34,900 nt of DNA, from NCBI GenBank assembly GCA_044359885.1, contig JBIKLI010000008.1:1-34900 (forward strand), given 5' to 3'. The notes beneath the pieces are model-generated. The model did not search any database and had not been told where the DNA came from. It saw only the letters and a list, made by a program, of their open reading frames with translations. The stretch is from CAIOSQ01 sp044359885. GTDB taxonomy: Bacteria; Pseudomonadota; Alphaproteobacteria; CACIAM-22H2. Positions 30,657 through 34,900 of this stretch are shown one piece after another. Numbering within the stretch: position 1 is the first letter of the stretch; every line of letters begins with the position of its first letter. The translations under genes and the position numbers were made by a program.

Positions 30657-30926
30657 TCAGTTTCGTGGCCAGCGGCGATGAAGGTCGACGAGATGTGCGA
30701 CCAGAGCCACGGTCAGCCAAGCCGAAACCGATGTCCAGTGGGCGTCCACCAACGCGGCGCGCAGGGAAAGCAACAGGCACGCTCCAGCGGCCAGGGTGGG
30801 CCATAGATCGCGAGGCGGCGGCCCAAGGCCATGCCGGCGGTGGATCCAGGCAAGGCCCGCGAACTGAACGACGATCAAGGCCAGGATGGCATCGACGACG
30901 CGGCCGCTTTCGACGAATTGTTCCAT
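30657..30926 (-). CDS. Small membrane protein of unknown function (89 aa) downstream of tspO copy 2
   Basis: This 89-residue hydrophobic protein begins MEQFVESGRVVDAILALIVVQFAGLAWI and has three likely membrane segments (about 12-27, 43-60 and 65-82). A short loop contains GLGPPPRDLWP, and the C-terminus is charged. The start at 30926 lies 20 bases after the tspO stop and matches the beginning of the hydrophobic region. Longer in-frame extensions overlap tspO in another frame. I do not recognise the family. Position as the last gene of the ppaA/bchP/tspO operon suggests a role in the photosynthetic membrane. Confidence 0.65.
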   Translation of the reverse strand: MEQFVESGRVVDAILALIVVQFAGLAWIHRRHGLGPPPRDLWPTLAAGACLLLSLRAALVDAHWTSVSAWLTVALVAHLVDLHRRWPRN

Positions 30927-30946
30927 GCTGTTCGCTGGCCCGGCGC

Positions 30947-31435
30947 TCAGCGGCCAAATGGCCCGTTGAGGCGCACGACCTCCCAGTTCAGCAAGGCTGC
31001 GATCGCGACCCATACGAGATAGGGAACGAGCAGCGTCGCCGCTCGTCGCGAGGCCGGCAGCACCTGCCGGATCAGGGCAGCGATCGACAGCCACAACAGG
31101 ACGACCTCGAACATTGCCCAGTCGGGACGGCGCAGCGTGAAGAAAAGAAAGCTCCACGCGACGTTGAGAAGCATGTTCAGCCCGAACAGCCAGACGATGA
31201 TGCCGCGCGCGGCGCGCGTTCCGGCGCCAGCCCAGGCTTCGGCGAAGGCCCAGGCGCAGCAGGCGAAGATGAGCGTCCAGACCGGTGCAAAGACCCATCC
31301 GGGCGGCTGCCAGGCTGGCTTGGCGAGATCAAGATACCAGGGGCCGATGTCCGTCATCGAGCCGCCAAGCCCGGCGACGACCATGACGCAGAGGGCGCCG
31401 CCCGCGAGCGGCAGCAGCCTCGGGCCTTGCCTCAT
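30947..31435 (-). CDS. tspO: TspO/MBR family protein, copy 2
   Basis: This is a second TspO-family protein, 162 residues, diverged from the copy at 5882-6340. It keeps WYLDLAKPAWQPPGWVFAPVWTLIF, LNMLLNVAWSFLFFTLRRPDWA, the helix-rich layout with many tryptophans, and a final LNWEVVRLNGPFGR. It has a longer N-terminal stretch (MRQGPRLLPLAGGALCVMVVAGLGGS). Its ATG overlaps the stop of the transporter-BchP gene (ATGA), so it is translationally coupled to bacteriochlorophyll esterification. Two TspO copies flanking one PGC segment are unusual; they may have different ligands or partners. Confidence 0.93.
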   Translation of the reverse strand: MRQGPRLLPLAGGALCVMVVAGLGGSMTDIGPWYLDLAKPAWQPPGWVFAPVWTLIFACCAWAFAEAWAGAGTRAARGIIVWLFGLNMLLNVAWSFLFFTLRRPDWAMFEVVLLWLSIAALIRQVLPASRRAATLLVPYLVWVAIAALLNWEVVRLNGPFGR

Positions 31436-33975
31436 GGCTTGAGGAAGCCGAAAAGGTGGCCGAGATCCTTGAAGAAGATGCGCGCGTGGGCCGCCGGCCT
31501 GGCGCGCACGAGTTCCTTGTTCATGTAGGCGTCGAAGGTGAGCCGCTGGACGTCGGCATCCCGGCAGATGTCGACGAAACTCTCCCGGCGCTTGTCGTTC
31601 GAGTACCAGAAACGCTGCATGATGCCGAGGATGATGAAGACCATCCCATGGACGCGCATGAAGCGTCTGCGTGCGGAGCTCAGGGCCCGCACGTCGCGGG
31701 TGGCGAACATCTTCGTCACCGCCGCTGCGGCGAGCTGGCCGCCATACATGGCGTAATAGATCCCCTCTCCTGACGCGGGCGCGACCACGCCGGCCGCATC
31801 GCCCGCAAGTATGACGTCGCGCCCGTTGTCCCATCGGGGCAGGGGGCTCAACGGGATCGGCGCGCCTTCGCGGCGGATCGTCGCCATGCCTTCCAGGCCG
31901 GCGGCCGCGCGAAGGTCGCCGACCGCCGCGCGCAGCGAGAAGCCCTTGATCGCGCTGCCCGTGCCGACGCTGCAGGTCGCGCCGTGCGGAAAGATCCACG
32001 CGTAGAAGTCCGGCGAGGTTTGGCCACGATAGATGACATCGCATCGTATCGGATCGTAGGCGTCCGATCGACCGGGTGGCGCCTCGACGATTTCATGATA
32101 GGCGAAGACCCGTCGCATCGACTCGGCGCCCGGTATCTCGGCGCGCGCAACGGCGGAGTTGGCGCCGTCGGCGCCGATCACGACGCGTACGCGCGCAAAC
32201 CTGTTGATGTATCGTCCGTCCGGCAGGCGTTCGCGCCACCCGGCGACCGGACGACCGTCGGGGTCTTCGTAAAGCCGTTCGAATTCGCCGGTGCGGCGAT
32301 GTGCCCCGGCATCGCTGGCGCGCACGCGCAGCCATTCGTCGAAGTCCTTCCGGTCCACCATCCCGACGAAACCGCCTTCGATCGGGATGTCGACATGCTT
32401 GCCAGACGGCGCGACCATTCTCGCAGACCGGATCCGCGCGACCAGCAATTCGTCGGTAATGCCGAAGTCGCGGATGAGACGTGGCGGGATCGCGCCGCCG
32501 CACGGCTTGATCCGGCCGCCCTTGTCGAGAAGAAGGACGTTGCTGCCGGCACGCGCGAGCGCCTCGGCAGCCGTCGCTCCTGACGGTCCGCCGCCGATCA
32601 CCGCGACGTCGAATTCTTCTGTCACGGCGGCATCGGCGGGCAATGCGGCGCGCACGGGGATGCGAGCATAGGCACCCAGCCGCAACGCCATGGCCGCGGC
32701 GGCGACGAAGAGGACGGCTTCGGCCCCGAACACCAGTCCGTAGGCTGCGCCGACGTCTCCGAGCGCGCCACGGGCGACATCGACCGCGACCGTCCCCGCG
32801 AATCCGCCGATTCCGAAGGCGAAGGCCTGCGCGGCGCCCCAGACGCCCATCCGCGTGCCTTCGCGTGCGGAACGACCCCGGCCGACAAGCGTCATCATGC
32901 TGCCGATGGCTGCGACCGCGAAAAGGCCGTTGGCGAAACCGAGCCCGAGCACCATCGCTTCGATCGGCATCGAGAGCAGTCCCCATCCCGCGAGAGCGAG
33001 GGCCAGCAGAGGCACGGCGGAAAGGATGCACCCGGCAGCCGTCCATCGAAGAAGATCTCGCGTTCCGCGGCGCGCGGCGGCAAGCCAGCCAGCCATTCCG
33101 AACGCGCCCATGCCGACAAGGACGCCGGCATGCTGCAGACCCGAGAGCGACGTGGTCTGGCCTGGCGACAGGCCATAGACGAGACCGGCGAACGGCTCCA
33201 GGATCAGATCCTGCGCGCTGTAGGCGAACATCGACATGAAGATGAAGATCGCGAAGTTGCGCGCTTGGGGCTCGCGCCAAACGTCGGCGAGCGCCGACAG
33301 AAAGCCGCGCTCTCCGGCACGCAGAACCGCGGCGGCAGGTCTGGCGGCCGGGTCGTGCGGTTCCAGTCCGCGGAGCGCCAGGACCGAAATCGCGAGGGCA
33401 AGCGCCGAAACGCACGCGCAGACCGCGAACAGGCGGTCGGCGGAAAACGGATCAAGGAATTGGCCTGCAAGCCCCGCCGTCACGGCGAAACCTGCGATCA
33501 TCATCGTCCAGACGATCGTCGCCGCCGCCGGGCGCCGTGGTTCGGCCACGCGTTTGGACAGAAGGACGAGCAGCGTCGTGCCGGCCGCGCCGGCGCCGAG
33601 TCCGACGAATGCGAAGCCGAGGACCGCGCCCGCGAGACCGAGTTCGGGAGACTTCGACATCGCCGCCGTCGCACCGGCCGCGATCGTCCCGCCGGCCGCC
33701 AGGACCAGCATGCCGCCGACAATCCAGGGGGTCCGGCGGCCCCCGCGATCTGAGCCGTAGCCCCAGCGGGGGCGTAGGAACTGCAGCGCGTAATGCAGCG
33801 CCACCAGCGCGCCAGGAACGGTCGCCGGCAGCGCGAGCTCGACGATCATGACCCGGTTCAGCGTCGAAGTCGTCAGCACGACGATCGCCCCGAGGCACGC
33901 CTGGACGATGCCGAGCCTCACGATGCCGAGCCAGCCCAAACCGCCGCCAGGATCGTCTTTCGCACTCGTCATCAT
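31432..33975 (-). CDS. bchP: Fused PucC/Bch2-type transporter and geranylgeranyl reductase (BchP)
   Basis: One continuous frame of 847 residues carries two normally separate proteins. Residues about 10-430 are a twelve-helix major-facilitator protein of the PucC/Bch2/LhaA type (start GLGWLGIVRLGIVQACLGAIVV, loop RPRWGYGSDRGGRRTPWI). Residues about 452-847 are BchP, the flavoprotein that reduces the geranylgeranyl tail to phytyl. They include EEFDVAVIGGGPSGATAAEAL, RIKPCGGAIPP, DGANSAVAR and AGDAAGVVAPASGEGIYYAM. The start at 33975 has GGGAG upstream. An in-frame GTG at 32625 at the BchP border has no clear ribosome binding site, so a true fusion is likely, though internal initiation cannot be excluded. 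Both halves look complete. Upstream is ppaA; bchG, often located here, is absent. Confidence 0.9.
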   Translation of the reverse strand: MMTSAKDDPGGGLGWLGIVRLGIVQACLGAIVVLTTSTLNRVMIVELALPATVPGALVALHYALQFLRPRWGYGSDRGGRRTPWIVGGMLVLAAGGTIAAGATAAMSKSPELGLAGAVLGFAFVGLGAGAAGTTLLVLLSKRVAEPRRPAAATIVWTMMIAGFAVTAGLAGQFLDPFSADRLFAVCACVSALALAISVLALRGLEPHDPAARPAAAVLRAGERGFLSALADVWREPQARNFAIFIFMSMFAYSAQDLILEPFAGLVYGLSPGQTTSLSGLQHAGVLVGMGAFGMAGWLAAARRGTRDLLRWTAAGCILSAVPLLALALAGWGLLSMPIEAMVLGLGFANGLFAVAAIGSMMTLVGRGRSAREGTRMGVWGAAQAFAFGIGGFAGTVAVDVARGALGDVGAAYGLVFGAEAVLFVAAAAMALRLGAYARIPVRAALPADAAVTEEFDVAVIGGGPSGATAAEALARAGSNVLLLDKGGRIKPCGGAIPPRLIRDFGITDELLVARIRSARMVAPSGKHVDIPIEGGFVGMVDRKDFDEWLRVRASDAGAHRRTGEFERLYEDPDGRPVAGWRERLPDGRYINRFARVRVVIGADGANSAVARAEIPGAESMRRVFAYHEIVEAPPGRSDAYDPIRCDVIYRGQTSPDFYAWIFPHGATCSVGTGSAIKGFSLRAAVGDLRAAAGLEGMATIRREGAPIPLSPLPRWDNGRDVILAGDAAGVVAPASGEGIYYAMYGGQLAAAAVTKMFATRDVRALSSARRRFMRVHGMVFIILGIMQRFWYSNDKRRESFVDICRDADVQRLTFDAYMNKELVRARPAAHARIFFKDLGHLFGFLKP

Positions 33976-34007
33976 CGGTCTCCCTGGAATGCCAGGACCT
34001 CGCCGCG

Positions 34008-34826
34008 TCAATGCGCGGCCGCGGCGACCGGCAGCAAGCGTTCGATCGCGGCCAGGGCACCTGGCGCGTCTTGGGCTGTCACATCCGCTCCCATGCGTGC
34101 GGCGAGTTCGGGCCTGCCGGTGAAGACGTTGCCGCCGACCATGAGGCAGAGTGGACGTCCTCGGGCGGCTGCCCGGATGGCGCGGATGCAGTTGTGGAGA
34201 TCGCCAAGATATCGCTCGGCGGCGCAGGACAGACCCATCGCATCGAGGATACCGGCGCCGGCGTCGCGCGCCAGCGAGGCGGTGGTCGCGGCGGGATCGA
34301 AGCGGCTGTCCCAGCCGGCACGTCGAAAATGCTCGGCCACCATCAGCGGGCCGAATGCGTGGGTCTCGCCTGGATTGTTCGCGATCAGGATCCGGCGTCC
34401 GTTGGAACGGGCGCCCGAGGGGTAGCGTCGTCCCATCATGTGCAGGAGAACGTGCAGGCGGGTCATCCCCGTCGTCACCGCGGCGAAGTCGAGCGTGTCA
34501 TCCTCCCATCGGGCCCCAAGCGAACGAGCGGCGGGCGCAAGAAGGAACAAGGCGATGTCGTCGACGGTCTCGCCCGCGGCGATCAAGCTTTCGACCTTAT
34601 GCGCCGCATCGCCGTCAGCGCATGAGAGGAGCAACCCGACGAAGGTCTCGACATCGGTCCCCTGGACACGCCCGCGTCGTCCAGGTCCATTCGCCACATT
34701 GCCGGTCGAGACGCGACGGCGGCCATGGACGAGGCGCGGGATGACGAGTTGTGACACAAGCGATTCGATCGGACCCCTGGGATCGGTCGCCATGTCCGGC
34801 GCCGTCGCCTGCGCGAAGCTTCGCAT
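34008..34826 (-). CDS. ppaA: Cobalamin-binding photosynthesis regulator, PpaA/AerR family
   Basis: PpaA/AerR proteins bind B12 and act as light-sensitive antirepressors of PpsR/CrtJ. The 272-residue protein has a variable N-terminus, a helical region (about 60-140, including LFLLAPAARSLGARWEDD-LDFAAVTTGM), and a B12-binding fold starting RRILIANNPGETHAFGPLMVAEHFRRAGW. His156 in GETHAFG is the expected cobalamin ligand. It ends with the FTGRPELAARMGADVTAQDA segment. GGGGGAGGG upstream of 34826 supports the start. It is the first visible gene of the minus-strand operon; its stop lies 32 bases ahead of the fused transporter-BchP start. Its likely targets are the PpsR sites seen in this window. 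Confidence 0.88.
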   Translation of the reverse strand: MRSFAQATAPDMATDPRGPIESLVSQLVIPRLVHGRRRVSTGNVANGPGRRGRVQGTDVETFVGLLLSCADGDAAHKVESLIAAGETVDDIALFLLAPAARSLGARWEDDTLDFAAVTTGMTRLHVLLHMMGRRYPSGARSNGRRILIANNPGETHAFGPLMVAEHFRRAGWDSRFDPAATTASLARDAGAGILDAMGLSCAAERYLGDLHNCIRAIRAAARGRPLCLMVGGNVFTGRPELAARMGADVTAQDAPGALAAIERLLPVAAAAH

Positions 34827-34863
34827 CGGGCCCTCCCCCTGGTACGGCCGACGAGGGGCGCAC

Positions 34864-34878
34864 CGCCGGTCACCGGCG
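34864..34878. promoter_or_regulatory. Perfect inverted repeat upstream of ppaA
   Basis: CGCCGGT and ACCGGCG flank a single central base, giving a perfect 7+1+7 palindrome about 38 bases upstream of the ppaA start. With no loop it is more likely a protein-binding site than a hairpin. It does not resemble the PpsR consensus. In GC-rich DNA such repeats can arise by chance, and the window ends 22 bases further on. Confidence 0.25.
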
Positions 34879-34900
34879 AGCGAACCTTCGCGACCTCCCG

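Noticed and set aside
1..34900. tRNA, rRNA, CRISPR arrays and phage genes
   Set aside because: No cloverleaf, rRNA signature, regularly spaced repeats or phage proteins were seen on either strand.

Overview
The window is GC-rich, densely packed DNA from a photosynthetic alphaproteobacterium. It carries a large part of a purple-bacterial photosynthesis gene cluster (PGC): bacteriochlorophyll genes (bchI, D, O, C, X, Y, Z, P), carotenoid genes (crtI, B, C, D, E, F) and the light-harvesting 1/reaction-centre operon pufBALMC. The R. rubrum-like LH1 subunits, the absence of pufQ, the tetraheme PufC and the gene order suggest a Rhodospirillales or Acetobacteraceae relative. This placement is an inference; there is no rRNA or other phylogenetic marker in the window.

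Left flank (1-5.64 kb). The window opens inside the end of an IS3-family insertion sequence (1-103), followed by a short remnant of an IS21-type istB gene. A complete five-gene peptide-type ABC importer (490-5644) follows: binding protein, two permeases and two ATPases, in a tightly overlapping operon. It has no obvious link to photosynthesis.

PGC, left half (5.88-20 kb). This part holds tspO, then ispH (minus) divergent from bchI-bchD (plus). A minus-strand operon of cytochrome P450, ATP-grasp enzyme and crtI follows, divergent from a seven-helix membrane protein. bchO (minus) is divergent from crtB plus a 49-codon membrane ORF. crtD-crtC (minus) is divergent from crtE. The P450/ATP-grasp/crtI/membrane-protein block lies between bchID and bchO, which are adjacent in many other PGCs.

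PGC, right half (20-34.9 kb). The conserved superoperon crtE-crtF-bchC-bchX-bchY-bchZ-pufB-pufA-pufL-pufM-pufC runs on the plus strand. A convergent minus-strand operon reads ppaA/aerR, a single-ORF fusion of a PucC/Bch2-type transporter with BchP, a second tspO, and an 89-residue membrane protein.

How the genes work together. IspH makes the C5 isoprenoid units and CrtE joins them into GGPP. CrtB, I, C, D and F convert GGPP into acyclic methoxylated carotenoids of the spirilloxanthin type, and the P450 and ATP-grasp enzyme may modify these further. BchID(O), BchXYZ, BchC and BchP carry out magnesium insertion and the late steps of bacteriochlorophyll a synthesis. Puf proteins bind both pigments. 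PpsR/CrtJ-type palindromes (TGT-N12-ACA, exact or one mismatch) lie in five divergent or inter-operon gaps, so most of the cluster, including the P450 operon, looks subject to aerobic/light repression. PpaA/AerR, a B12-binding antirepressor family, is encoded at the right edge. The most unusual points are the P450/ATP-grasp/crtI operon, the transporter-BchP fusion, and the crtD/crtC junction, where two reading frames meet without a visible stop or start codon.
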